DNA of 64,000 bases from Cronobacter dublinensis subsp. dublinensis LMG 23823 (GTDB lineage: Bacteria > Pseudomonadota > Gammaproteobacteria > Enterobacterales > Enterobacteriaceae), in contig NZ_CP012266.1 in assembly GCF_001277235.1 (NCBI RefSeq), positions 1,674,001 through 1,738,000 on the forward strand, given 5' to 3'. How positions within the stretch are numbered: the first letter of the stretch is position 1; each line of letters starts with the position of its first letter. The notes beneath the pieces were generated by a model, which was not told the DNA's origin, made no database searches, and saw only the letters and a list, made by a program, of their open reading frames with translations. Shown here in pieces: positions 33,221-41,714 of this stretch. The position numbers were made by a program, and so were the translations under genes.

Positions 33221-34345
33221 TCATGCAGAAGTGTTAAACCTGGCGAGCGAAAACGGCGTGAGATCGAAATCGAACGGTTTACCGGCGGCGAACTGGGTGG
33301 CGATTTCGCCAAGCACCGGGGCGAACTTAAAGCCGTGGCCGCTCAGGCCCGTCACCAGCAGTACGTTGGGCGCGTCCGGCAGGGTGTCGATGATAAAATC
33401 CTCATCTGGCGTATTGTCATAGGTGCATGACGCGCCATACAGACAGCCGCCGATGCCCGGCAGGAAGTTGCGCAGAAACGGGAACGCTTCCGCGCCGTCG
33501 CTCGCCACCGCGCCAAACGGCACGCGCTCTTCAGGACGTGAAATGACCTGCCCGCCGTTGTGCTTACCGATTTTTAGCTCGTTGTTTTCTGCCGGGAAGC
33601 CATAAAACTGGTCGCCGTTCGGCATTTCGCCGGTAAAGGCGGGGAAGCGGTTGTTGGTACTGTAGCGGCCATCGGCCTGATACCAGGCGAAGATTTTCCG
33701 CACCGGCGTAACGGGCAGCCCCGGCACCAGGCGCGATACCCAGGTGCCCGCGCTGATAAGCGCTTTACGGGCGTGATAAACGCCGTCAGCGGTCGTGACG
33801 CGCACGCCGTCCGCGGTGGTCTCAATGTCGCTGACCGGGCAATTAAAGAGCTGCGCGCAGCCCGCTTCTTCAGCAAGGCGGATATACGTGGCGATCGCTT
33901 TTTCGCTGCGCAGTACCCCGGAGTCAGGCTCAAACAGGCCGAGGTAGTTTTCCGGCAGGCGAATTTCGGGCCAGCGCGCCATCACTTCGTCGCCGGTCAT
34001 CTTTTCCAATGGCAGTTGCCAGCGCGCGGCGCTGTCGGCCACATTCGCCAGAAATTCGGAGTCGGCAGGGCCGAGGTTGATAATGCCGGTACGCTCGAAG
34101 ATGCGCTCGCCGCCGAGTTCCTGCAATTCATCCCACAGCGCCTGGGCGCGCAGCACCAGCGGCACGTAACGCTCGCCTTCGCCGTAGGCGTGACGGATAA
34201 GCCGCGTGTCGCCGTGGTGGCTGCCCTCCTGATGCGGCGGGTGGGCGCTGTCTGTCATTAATACGTTAAGCCCGGCGCGGGTGGCGTAATAACCGGCCGC
34301 TGCGCCTGTTGAGCCGCTGCCGATGATAATCAGATCGTATTCCAT
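33221..34345 (-). CDS. solA: N-methyl-L-tryptophan oxidase
   Basis: This 374-residue flavoprotein of the monomeric sarcosine oxidase family has the FAD-binding motif IIGSGSTGAAAGYY at the N-terminus. A cysteine in YGASCTYDNTPDEDF (about residue 310) is the expected covalent FAD site. It also has TGLSGHGFKFAPVLGE near the end. It oxidises N-methyl-L-tryptophan to tryptophan, formaldehyde and hydrogen peroxide. The enzyme is cytoplasmic and its gene stands alone. Confidence 0.95.
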   Translation of the reverse strand: MEYDLIIIGSGSTGAAAGYYATRAGLNVLMTDSAHPPHQEGSHHGDTRLIRHAYGEGERYVPLVLRAQALWDELQELGGERIFERTGIINLGPADSEFLANVADSAARWQLPLEKMTGDEVMARWPEIRLPENYLGLFEPDSGVLRSEKAIATYIRLAEEAGCAQLFNCPVSDIETTADGVRVTTADGVYHARKALISAGTWVSRLVPGLPVTPVRKIFAWYQADGRYSTNNRFPAFTGEMPNGDQFYGFPAENNELKIGKHNGGQVISRPEERVPFGAVASDGAEAFPFLRNFLPGIGGCLYGASCTYDNTPDEDFIIDTLPDAPNVLLVTGLSGHGFKFAPVLGEIATQFAAGKPFDFDLTPFSLARFNTSA

Positions 34346-34417
34346 GAAATTACTCCGCGAAAACCATTGGTTAGCAGAGTAATTAAGAGCAGGACAATTC
34401 TCAAGCGGGAAAAAATA

Positions 34418-34440
34418 AAGGCACCCCGGAGGGTGCCTTT
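34418..34440 (-). terminator. Rho-independent terminator of bssS
   Basis: On the minus strand AAAGGCACCC-TCC(G)-GGGTGCCTTT is followed by ATTTTTT, 21 bp after the bssS stop. Confidence 0.9.
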
Positions 34441-34461
34441 GAGTTTTAAGAAAGCACGGTA

Positions 34462-34713
34462 TCAGTGCTTGCGATAATCGCTTTCCTGGTACTCACCGGA
34501 TTCAATTTTTGCAATGCCGGCTTCTAAGATGGAAATAAATTGTCTTGCTACATCAGTGGTCAGCCATAATGTCTGGCCAACTTCGGTCGCATCGCGATCC
34601 ACCTGCGGAGAGGATTGATAGTGCAACCGCAGCATCAGTGCGTCATAGCTATCGACGGTGCTGATGTCCCATCCGACAAGGGGATGCGTCTGTATTACTT
34701 CATTTTTTTCCAT
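34462..34713 (-). CDS. bssS: BssS, biofilm regulator
   Basis: This 83-residue protein begins MEKNEVIQTHPLVGWDISTV and has GQTLWLTTDVARQFISILE, both nearly as in E. coli BssS (84 residues). The part between is less conserved. It affects biofilm through indole and AI-2 signalling in E. coli; its mechanism is not known. The second ATG of an ATGATG pair is chosen because it is better spaced from AAGGGGG. Confidence 0.93.
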   Translation of the reverse strand: MEKNEVIQTHPLVGWDISTVDSYDALMLRLHYQSSPQVDRDATEVGQTLWLTTDVARQFISILEAGIAKIESGEYQESDYRKH

Positions 34714-34982
34714 CATAACCCCCTTTATACGTGTTTATAGACAACGACTCATGAGGTTCAATGCGTGTTTTCTTATCTTCTCTGAAGCAAATAAAGTATA
34801 TCAATCAATAAGGGAAAATGGGCAGGAAATAAATACCCTGCAACACATTTTTTTCAGAAGTTGAATTAACTGAACAATAAAACGGCAGGTTATTCGCAAA
34901 TTTTAGTTAAAAATGACGATCAATGAGATAAATGCTGAAAAGGAAAAAAAGCGGCTATTGCAGAAAAAGGCGGGGCAAATAT

Positions 34983-35009
34983 AAAAAAAACCGGGCGGCG
35001 AAGCCCGGA
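34983..35009 (-). terminator. Rho-independent terminator of dinI
   Basis: The minus strand has CCGGGC-TTCGCC-GCCCGG followed by eight T, 34 bp after the dinI stop. Confidence 0.88.
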
Positions 35010-35042
35010 AAACTGACACCATAGAGAAGACGGGAATGAGGG

Positions 35043-35288
35043 TTAATCCGTGGTAAACCAGTCGTCAGCGCTCTCCCAGGTCTCCTGGAGAATTTCGCTG
35101 ATGCGATCTTTATCTTCTTTCGCGCCACCCAGCACCGACAGCTGATTTGCGGCGGCATAGCGCACGCTCACGTGGTTCGGCATTTCCGGAAAATGGCTTT
35201 CAATACGGCGGGATAGCTCGCAGGCCAGCGCGTCAATAGCGCCCGGCGGCAGCGGCGTGGTTTTGGCGATAGTCACTTCGATACGCAT
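35043..35288 (-). CDS. dinI: DinI, SOS modulator of RecA
   Basis: This 81-residue protein has the same length as E. coli DinI. Its negatively charged C-terminal helix (EDKDRISEILQETWESADDW) is the part that binds RecA filaments in E. coli and slows LexA and UmuD cleavage. The N-terminus MRIEVTIAKTTPLP is conserved. A perfect LexA box lies 22 bp before the start, so it is SOS-induced. Confidence 0.96.
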   Translation of the reverse strand: MRIEVTIAKTTPLPPGAIDALACELSRRIESHFPEMPNHVSVRYAAANQLSVLGGAKEDKDRISEILQETWESADDWFTTD

Positions 35289-35309
35289 AACAACCCCCTG
35301 TTAATCATG

Positions 35310-35325
35310 CTGTATATATATACAG
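35310..35325 (-). promoter_or_regulatory. LexA box of dinI
   Basis: CTGT-ATATATAT-ACAG is a perfect palindrome that fits the LexA consensus at every conserved base. Confidence 0.95.
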
Positions 35326-35371
35326 TGTTGCAGCGCGTCATGCAACAGGGGGCCGTGATATTTTTGCTGCC

Positions 35372-36418
35372 TTAGCCTTTCACCGTCCAGCGAACCGCTT
35401 CGCCCGCGAGGAACGGCACCAGCGTATCGCCGGCAATCTCAATCGTTTCCGGCAGGGTGCTTTCTTCGCGGACCAGTTCGACGGTGCCGTCGTTCACCGG
35501 CAGGCCGTAGAAGCGCGGGCCATTGAGCGAGGTAAACGCTTCGAAGTGCGCCAGCGCGTTCATCTCTTCAAACACCGTGGCGTAGGCGCCGAGTGCGGAA
35601 GGGGCGTTAAAGCAGCCCGCGCAGCCGCAGCTCGCCTCTTTACGATGACGCGCGTGGGGCGCGGAGTCGGTGCCGAGGAACACCCGCTCGCAGCCGCTCG
35701 CCACCAGCTCGCGCAGCGCCTGCTGATGCACGTTGCGCTTGAGAATAGGCAGGCAGTAAAGATGCGGACGAATGCCGCCTGCAAGCATATGGTTGCGGTT
35801 AAACATCAGGTGCTGCGGGGTGATGGTCGCGCCCAGCAGGTCGTTGCCTTCGCGCACGTAATCGGCGGCGTCTTTAGTGGTGATATGTTCAAACACCACC
35901 TTCAGGCCCGTCAGGCGTTGTCTGAGCGGCTCCATCACCGTCTCAATAAAGCGCGCTTCGCGATCGAAGATATCGACCTCGCTGTGGGTGACTTCGCCAT
36001 GCACCAGCAGCGGCATGCCAAGCTTTTCCATACGCTCAAGCACCATCATGATGTTATCCACACTGGTAACGCCGTGGCTGGAGTTGGTCGTGGCGTTGGC
36101 CGGATAGAGCTTGGCGGCGGTGAAGACGCCTTCGTTAAAGCCGCGTTCCAGCTCGTCGGCGTCCAGCGTGTCGGTCAGATAGCAGGTCATCAGCGGTTCG
36201 AAGGTATGGTGCGCCGGCACCGCGTCGAGAATGCGCTGGCGGTAGGCGATAGCAGCTTCCACGGTGGTGACCGGCGGCGCCAGGTTTGGCATGACGATAG
36301 CGCGCCCGTAAGTTTCGCTGGTATATGGCACGACGGTTTTCAGCATGTCGCCATCACGCAGATGAACATGCCAGTCGTCGGGGCGGCGGATTTTTAAAAC
36401 CTGGGGTTGTGCAGTCAT
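35372..36418 (-). CDS. pyrC: Dihydroorotase (pyrimidine synthesis)
   Basis: This 348-residue zinc enzyme closes carbamoyl-aspartate to dihydroorotate. Metal ligands lie in DDWHVHLRDGDML (His-x-His), KLYPANATTNSSHGV (the lysine to be carbamylated), VHGEVTH, FEHITT and FLGTDSAPHA. The length equals E. coli PyrC. The start ATG at 36418-36416 follows GGAGCCTTCC; an open frame continues upstream into the leader but is not conserved. A PurR-like box lies upstream at 36482-36497. Confidence 0.97.
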   Translation of the reverse strand: MTAQPQVLKIRRPDDWHVHLRDGDMLKTVVPYTSETYGRAIVMPNLAPPVTTVEAAIAYRQRILDAVPAHHTFEPLMTCYLTDTLDADELERGFNEGVFTAAKLYPANATTNSSHGVTSVDNIMMVLERMEKLGMPLLVHGEVTHSEVDIFDREARFIETVMEPLRQRLTGLKVVFEHITTKDAADYVREGNDLLGATITPQHLMFNRNHMLAGGIRPHLYCLPILKRNVHQQALRELVASGCERVFLGTDSAPHARHRKEASCGCAGCFNAPSALGAYATVFEEMNALAHFEAFTSLNGPRFYGLPVNDGTVELVREESTLPETIEIAGDTLVPFLAGEAVRWTVKG

Positions 36419-36481
36419 GGAAGGCTCCGGCTTGGGGAAACAGTCAGTAATGGCTGGTTTTATGCCGGGCACTAAGGATAA

Positions 36482-36497
36482 GCGTAAACGTTTTCCT
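36482..36497 (-). promoter_or_regulatory. PurR-like operator of pyrC
   Basis: GCGTAAACGTTTTCCT (plus strand) fits the PurR pattern built on AAACGTTT. It lies about 64 bp upstream of the pyrC start. pyrC is a known PurR target in E. coli. Confidence 0.75.
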
Positions 36498-36546
36498 TTG
36501 CATCCTTTTCATGAAAATTCGGGGGCATCGCGCCCCCGGGCGGGGT

Positions 36547-37107
36547 TTAATCGGTCAGCGGAATAACGATTTCGCCGGGTTTGACTTCAAGCCCTTTGGC
36601 GAATTTTTTCGCCAGCGCCTCGCCGTTGGTGCGATCTTCGCTCAGCACATAGGCCGGGCGCTGCTCAAAATAGCTGCGCAGTGACTTATTCAGATACGGC
36701 ATCAGCGTATTGAGCACCGGGGCCATTTTGTCAGGCGTTACGCTACTGTCGACCACTTCCATTTCGCGCAGATAAATCGCGCCTTTGTCTTTATCAAACG
36801 TCGGCAGCGCCTTGAGCTTGAGCTTCACCAGCGCTTTCTGGTTGCCGAAGAGCGAAGTCATGTCGAGACTCGCGTCGCCGGTCAGCGTGACTTTATTCGG
36901 CTCTTCGCGGCCAATCGCGCTGCTGAGGTTGGTCAGAACGATATGCGCGTCCGCGACGCCCGGCAGGCCGATATCTTTCGCGTAGTTATTGCGCTTTTGC
37001 AGCGCCTGATTGATGTCCTGTTCGGTGACGGTGTACTGCGTGAGCTGGTTACATCCCACCAGCAAGCCGCTGACGATAAGCGCCGCGGCGACTAACATTT
37101 TTTTCAT
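36547..37107 (-). CDS. yceB: YceB, DUF1439 lipoprotein
   Basis: This 186-residue protein has lipobox LVGC at about residue 19, so it is a lipoprotein, probably of the outer membrane. The mature part (YTVTEQDINQALQKRNNYAKDIGLPGV) belongs to a family with a lipid-binding-type fold. Its function is not known. In E. coli it is linked in the same order between pyrC and grxB. Confidence 0.92.
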   Translation of the reverse strand: MKKMLVAAALIVSGLLVGCNQLTQYTVTEQDINQALQKRNNYAKDIGLPGVADAHIVLTNLSSAIGREEPNKVTLTGDASLDMTSLFGNQKALVKLKLKALPTFDKDKGAIYLREMEVVDSSVTPDKMAPVLNTLMPYLNKSLRSYFEQRPAYVLSEDRTNGEALAKKFAKGLEVKPGEIVIPLTD

Positions 37108-37225
37108 AAGCTTCCCTCATTCTGGTGCTGTCGGGCGATCCTGACACAAAGCAGGATGCCCCGCCAGTGGAAGCGGCAAAAGCGGATTCGGCTTAAAACG
37201 CCGGTGGGAGCCACCGGCGTGCGGG

Positions 37226-37873
37226 TCAGATAGCCATGGAAGAGAGCAGATTAATTTGCGTCTGCTTGGCCATGTTGTCGCGGTAATCGGCGACGCGGGT
37301 AGGGTAGTTGACGCCCGCCACCAGCGTCAGGTTACGCAGCAACGGGAAGAGATGAATGTCATCCTCAGAGAGCTCGCCGTTTACGGCGTTTGGCTGGACG
37401 ATAAGCTTATCGAGCGCGCGCAGGTCGTCGCTGATGTTTTTGATAAGCCCGGCGGAGTGCGCCATATGGTCGTCAAACGACCCGATGGCCGCCTCTTTTT
37501 TCTCGGTAAAATAACGGCGCGCCTCTGGCGTGGCGAACTCATCGAACGCGGCTTTGGCGAAGCGCGGCAGCAGCAGGCGGTTAACATAGCCGTTCACGCG
37601 GCGCAGCCACTCTTCAATGGCCGGGTTGCGTTTACCGGTCAGTAGCGGTTTGCCGTCGAGGTTATCGACGTAGTGCACGATATCCATGCTTTCCGGCAGG
37701 TAACGGCTGTCGTCTTTTTGCAGAATCGGGGCCATTTTCTGGCCAATCATGCGGGTGGGAGTGGCTTCGTCATCGTTTGACATCACGATAAGCTCCACCG
37801 GAAGGTTCTTGAGCCCGAAAATCATGCGCGCTTTCACACAGAACGGACAGTGATCGTAAATATATAACTTCAC
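37226..37873 (-). CDS. grxB: Glutaredoxin 2
   Basis: This 215-residue protein has the E. coli length. It has a GST-like fold with the redox motif CPFC at residues 9-12 (YDHCPFCVKARM), then a helical C-terminal domain. It reduces protein and glutathione mixed disulphides in the cytoplasm. It is separated from mdtH by about 76 bp and read in the same direction. Confidence 0.96.
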   Translation of the reverse strand: MKLYIYDHCPFCVKARMIFGLKNLPVELIVMSNDDEATPTRMIGQKMAPILQKDDSRYLPESMDIVHYVDNLDGKPLLTGKRNPAIEEWLRRVNGYVNRLLLPRFAKAAFDEFATPEARRYFTEKKEAAIGSFDDHMAHSAGLIKNISDDLRALDKLIVQPNAVNGELSEDDIHLFPLLRNLTLVAGVNYPTRVADYRDNMAKQTQINLLSSMAI

Positions 37874-37949
37874 GTTTCTCCTCCTGCTCAGGTTACTGAT
37901 TTTTCAGTATGGTAAAGAAAACGCAGGGGAGCAAATCGCTCCCCTGGTC

Positions 37950-39158
37950 TTACCCTTCCTGCTCGACGAGACCCGGTGCGAGCCGTTTATGGCTGAACTG
38001 CCACCTGAGCATCAGAAACGTGCCGATGCCGATAACGCCGAGCATCGCCCAGGGCAGCTCCGGCGTGTTGAGCGCGCGACCGGCGTCAAACAGCCAGCCG
38101 CCGCCCGCGTAGCCGAGCGCGCCGCCAAAGGCGAGCCCGAGGCGGCTAAAGCCCATATAACTGCCGCGCGCGCGGGCGTCCGCCAGCGACGCGCTCAGGG
38201 TCTCGCGCGCCGGTTCGGCGATAATCGAGCCGATATAAAAGAGGCAAATCAAGGAGAAGAGCTGCTGCAGGTTGCTGGCAAGACCGACCGGCACCAGGCT
38301 TAAGGTCATCACCAGCAGCCCGGCCATCAGACGCTGCTCCAGACGAAAGCGCTTTTCGCTCCAGCGCGCCAGCGGATAGAGCAGCGTCAGCGACAGCACG
38401 GCTTCAATGGCATACATCCATTTCACCGCCGCTGGCTCGCCCGCGATATCGTTAACCATGACCGGCAGCATCAGCATCACCTGCACCGCCAGCATGTAGT
38501 AGCCGGTGAGCGTCAGCACGTAGGTGACGAAGCGCTTGTCGCGCAGCACCCGGCCCATACCTTCGCGCAGTGGCGTGCGCACGGTGGAGAGTTTCCAGTC
38601 CGGCAGCAGCCAGGCGTTGAAGCCCGCGCAGAGCACAAACAGCAGCGCGCCCACGCCGCACACCAGCCGGAAATCATATTGCAGCAGCCAGCTGCCGATA
38701 AGCGCGCCGGTAACAGCGCCCGCGCTGTCCTGCATCATCAGCAGCGAGAAAAAGCGGCCCCGCTCCTGCGGGCGCACCAGCTTCACCACCAGCGCCGAGC
38801 GCGGCGGGTCGAAAAGCGTGCCGCCAAGCCCGGAGAGCACGCACGACACCCACAGCACCCACGGTTCGTGGGCGACAGCCATCGTCGCAAAGCCGGCGGC
38901 GCGCAGCAGCATACCGGTGACGATCATCGGACGCGCGCCCAGCCGGTCGGCGATAGCGCCGCCGAAAATGCCAAGCCCTTGCTGCACAAGCTGGCGCAGA
39001 CCGAGCGCGATACCTACCATCAGCGCGGCCCAGCCGAGGTTGTCGACAAAGCGGATTGAGATCAGCGGAAAGACGACAAAAAAGCCCAGTACCACGAGCA
39101 TATTGTCAATTAACAGGAAATATTTACCCAGGCTTCTTGCCTGCGACACGCTGGACAT
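37950..39158 (-). CDS. mdtH: MdtH, MFS multidrug efflux pump
   Basis: This 402-residue protein has 12 membrane helices and the same length as E. coli MdtH. The MFS motif A appears in GGAIADRLGARPMIV between helices 2 and 3. The N-terminus SQARSLGKYFLLIDNMLVVLGFFVVFPL is conserved. It confers quinolone resistance when overproduced in E. coli. It is divergent from rimJ. Confidence 0.95.
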   Translation of the reverse strand: MSSVSQARSLGKYFLLIDNMLVVLGFFVVFPLISIRFVDNLGWAALMVGIALGLRQLVQQGLGIFGGAIADRLGARPMIVTGMLLRAAGFATMAVAHEPWVLWVSCVLSGLGGTLFDPPRSALVVKLVRPQERGRFFSLLMMQDSAGAVTGALIGSWLLQYDFRLVCGVGALLFVLCAGFNAWLLPDWKLSTVRTPLREGMGRVLRDKRFVTYVLTLTGYYMLAVQVMLMLPVMVNDIAGEPAAVKWMYAIEAVLSLTLLYPLARWSEKRFRLEQRLMAGLLVMTLSLVPVGLASNLQQLFSLICLFYIGSIIAEPARETLSASLADARARGSYMGFSRLGLAFGGALGYAGGGWLFDAGRALNTPELPWAMLGVIGIGTFLMLRWQFSHKRLAPGLVEQEG

Positions 39159-39424
39159 TTCCCCTCCAGGGAAAAAAGCGAAGAGACCGGACTATCTTAC
39201 GGCCTGGCGCGTCCGTTGGCGGCTTTTTGCGCGACAATATTTTTTTATCGATCGCTATGATTGATTCATGAAATTCATCGTTATGCCGCGCGGTGCATCA
39301 AAGAATGGCAGGTTACTGTTTTCACTGTTTTGTTCGCCGCGGTTATAGTACAACGTAAGGCCCGCGATGGCGCGCCGTCCGGGGCAGGAGTCAGGAATAA
39401 TGCCGAGAAAGGAGCAGGGTATCG

Positions 39425-40009
39425 ATGTTTGGCTACCGAAGTAACGTGCCGAAAATAAGATTAACGACCGATCGCCTGGTGGTGCGTCTGGTGCACGATC
39501 GCGACGCATGGCGTCTGGCGGACTACTACGCCGAAAACCGCCAGTTTCTGAAACCCTGGGAGCCCGTTCGCGACGAAAGCCACTGCTACCCGTCCGGCTG
39601 GCAGGCGCGGCTTGGCATGATCAACGAACTTCACAAGCAGGGCAGCGCCTTTTATTTCGCGCTGCTCGACCCCGATGAAAACGAAATCCGCGGCGTCGCG
39701 AATTTTTCCAACGTCGTGCGCGGCTCGTTCCACGCCTGTTATCTCGGCTATTCGCTCGGTGAAAAGTGGCAGGGGCAGGGCATGATGTTTGAAGCCCTGA
39801 CCAGCGCCATCCGCTATATGCAGCGCAGCCAGCATATGCATCGCATCATGGCGAACTACATGCCGCATAACCAGCGCAGCGGCGACCTGCTGGCGCGCCT
39901 CGGCTTTGAAAAAGAAGGCTATGCCAAAGATTACTTACTGATTGACGGCGTCTGGCGCGATCATGTGCTGACCGCGCTCACCGCGCGCGAATGGACGCCG
40001 GGGCGTTGA
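39425..40009 (+). CDS. rimJ: RimJ, N-acetyltransferase of ribosomal protein S5
   Basis: This 194-residue GNAT-fold enzyme has the acetyl-CoA-binding part at YSLGEKWQGQGMMFEALTS (Q/R-x-x-G-x type) and the C-terminal GFEKEGYAKDYLLIDG. It acetylates the N-terminal alanine of S5. The length equals that in E. coli. ATG 39425 lies just after GGTATCG, with AGGAGCAGG a little further upstream. yceH follows after 10 bp, so they are likely co-transcribed. Confidence 0.96.
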   Translation: MFGYRSNVPKIRLTTDRLVVRLVHDRDAWRLADYYAENRQFLKPWEPVRDESHCYPSGWQARLGMINELHKQGSAFYFALLDPDENEIRGVANFSNVVRGSFHACYLGYSLGEKWQGQGMMFEALTSAIRYMQRSQHMHRIMANYMPHNQRSGDLLARLGFEKEGYAKDYLLIDGVWRDHVLTALTAREWTPGR

Positions 40010-40019
40010 GGAGAACATC

Positions 40020-40673
40020 ATGAAACATCAGTTCAGCGCGCTGGAAGCGCGCGTGATTGGCTGTATGCTGGAAAAACAGGTCACGACGCCCGAGCAATAC
40101 CCGCTCTCGGTCAACGGCGTGGTAACGGCCTGCAACCAGAAAACTAACCGCGAGCCGGTGATGAACCTGAGCGAGGCGCAGGTGCAGGAAGTGCTGGATC
40201 AGTTGGTGAAGCGTCACTACCTGCGCACCGTTAGCGGCTTTGGCAATCGCGTCACCAAATATGAGCAGCGTTTCTGTAATTCCGAGTTCGGCGACCTGAA
40301 ATTCTCGCCCGCCGAAGTCGCGCTCGTCACCACGCTGCTGCTGCGCGGCGCGCAGACGCCGGGCGAACTGCGCAGCCGCGCGTCGCGTATGCATGAGTTC
40401 AGCGATACGGCGGCGCTTGAGCGCGCGCTGGAGACGCTGGCGAGCCGCGAAGACGGCCCGTTTGTGACGCGTCTTGCGCGCGAGCCGGGCAAGCGCGAGA
40501 GCCGCTATATGCATCTGTTTTGCGGCGAGCCGGACGCATCAACGCTTTCCACGAGCGACGACACGCCCGCGCCAGAGAGCGATGCCTTAACCGCTCGCGT
40601 CGAAGCGCTGGAGCTTGAGGTCGCTGAATTACGCCAGCGCCTCCAGTCACTGTTAGCACACCTGGGAGAATAA
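40020..40673 (+). CDS. yceH: YceH, DUF480 protein
   Basis: This 217-residue protein (215 in E. coli) has tandem winged-helix domains in the first 180 residues: EARVIGCMLEKQVTTPEQYPLS and ALVTTLLLRGAQTPGELRSR. A C-terminal coiled coil covers ARVEALELEVAELRQRLQSLLAHL. The function is unknown; DNA binding is only suggested by the fold. The GTG start of mviM follows 2 bp after the stop. Confidence 0.92.
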   Translation: MKHQFSALEARVIGCMLEKQVTTPEQYPLSVNGVVTACNQKTNREPVMNLSEAQVQEVLDQLVKRHYLRTVSGFGNRVTKYEQRFCNSEFGDLKFSPAEVALVTTLLLRGAQTPGELRSRASRMHEFSDTAALERALETLASREDGPFVTRLAREPGKRESRYMHLFCGEPDASTLSTSDDTPAPESDALTARVEALELEVAELRQRLQSLLAHLGE

Positions 40674-40675
40674 TC

Positions 40676-41599
40676 GTGGCGAAATTACGCGTAGGGGTGG
40701 TGGGGCTTGGCGGCATCGCGCAGAAGGCGTGGCTGCCGGTACTGTCGCAGGCGACGGACTGGACGCTCACGGGCGCGTTCTCCCCGACGCGCGCCAAAGC
40801 GCTGCCGGTGTGCGAAGCCTACCGGATGCCCTATATCGATTCGCTACAGGCGCTGGCCGCGCAGTGCGACGCGGTGTTTGTACACAGCGCCACCCGCAGT
40901 CATTATCAGGTGGTGAGCGAGCTGTTAAACGCGGGCGTCCATGTTTGTGTGGATAAACCGCTGGCGGACAATCTTGCCGACGCCGAGCGGCTGGTGGCCC
41001 GGGCCAGGCAGCGCAACCTGACGCTGATGGTCGGCTTTAACCGCCGTTTCGCGCCGCTGTATCGCGAGCTGAAAGCGACGCTCAGCGCGGCCGCGTCGCT
41101 GCGTATGGATAAACACCGCGAAGACAGCGTCGGCCCGCACGACCTGCGCTTTACGTTACTCGATGATTATCTGCATCTGGTGGATACCGCGCTGTGGCTC
41201 GGCGACGGTGAGGCGACGCTTGCGAGCGGCGCGCTACAGACCACCGCGCAGGGCGAAATGTGGTACGCCGAGCACCATTTCCGTCGCGGGCCGCTTTCCA
41301 TCACCACCAGCATGCATCGCCGCGCGGGCAGCCAGCGCGAATGGGTGCAGGCGGTGACCGACGGCGCGCTGATTGACGTTACCGACATGCGCGACTGGCG
41401 GGAAGAGCGCGGCGCGGGCGTCGTGCATCGTCCGGTACCCGGCTGGCAAAGCACGCTGGAGCAGCGCGGTTTCGTGGGCTGCGCGCGTCATTTCATCGAC
41501 TGCGTGCAGAATCAGACGGTTCCTGAAACCGCGGGCGAGCAGGCGCTCCTCGCCCAGCGCGTGGTGGAACGGCTGTGGCGCGAGGCGATGCGCGAGTAA
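40676..41599 (+). CDS. mviM: MviM, Gfo/Idh/MocA-family oxidoreductase
   Basis: This 307-residue protein has an N-terminal Rossmann fold (VGVVGLGGIAQKAWLP) and the CVDKPLADNLADAE motif with the lysine typical of the Gfo/Idh/MocA family. The substrate is unknown. The GTG 40676 start matches the length of E. coli MviM and follows GGGAGAA. Despite its old name it has no proven virulence role. It lies upstream of murJ with 115 bp between, where a GACGCCTG/CAGGCGTC hairpin (about 41671-41691) is visible. Confidence 0.93.
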   Translation: MAKLRVGVVGLGGIAQKAWLPVLSQATDWTLTGAFSPTRAKALPVCEAYRMPYIDSLQALAAQCDAVFVHSATRSHYQVVSELLNAGVHVCVDKPLADNLADAERLVARARQRNLTLMVGFNRRFAPLYRELKATLSAAASLRMDKHREDSVGPHDLRFTLLDDYLHLVDTALWLGDGEATLASGALQTTAQGEMWYAEHHFRRGPLSITTSMHRRAGSQREWVQAVTDGALIDVTDMRDWREERGAGVVHRPVPGWQSTLEQRGFVGCARHFIDCVQNQTVPETAGEQALLAQRVVERLWREAMRE

Positions 41600-41714
41600 C
41601 CGCGGCGCGTATCTGCCAGTAGTATTTCCCTTTCAGTCGAGTAGACTAAGCGCTTCGCTGAAAAGCCCCTGACGCCTGCCCTGCAGGCGTCGGTGTTTAT
41701 GGGAAAGAACAAGA

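Noticed and set aside
36419..36472. Upstream in-frame start for pyrC adding 18 residues
   Set aside because: This part belongs to the regulated leader and does not match PyrC proteins; the later ATG gives the family length.
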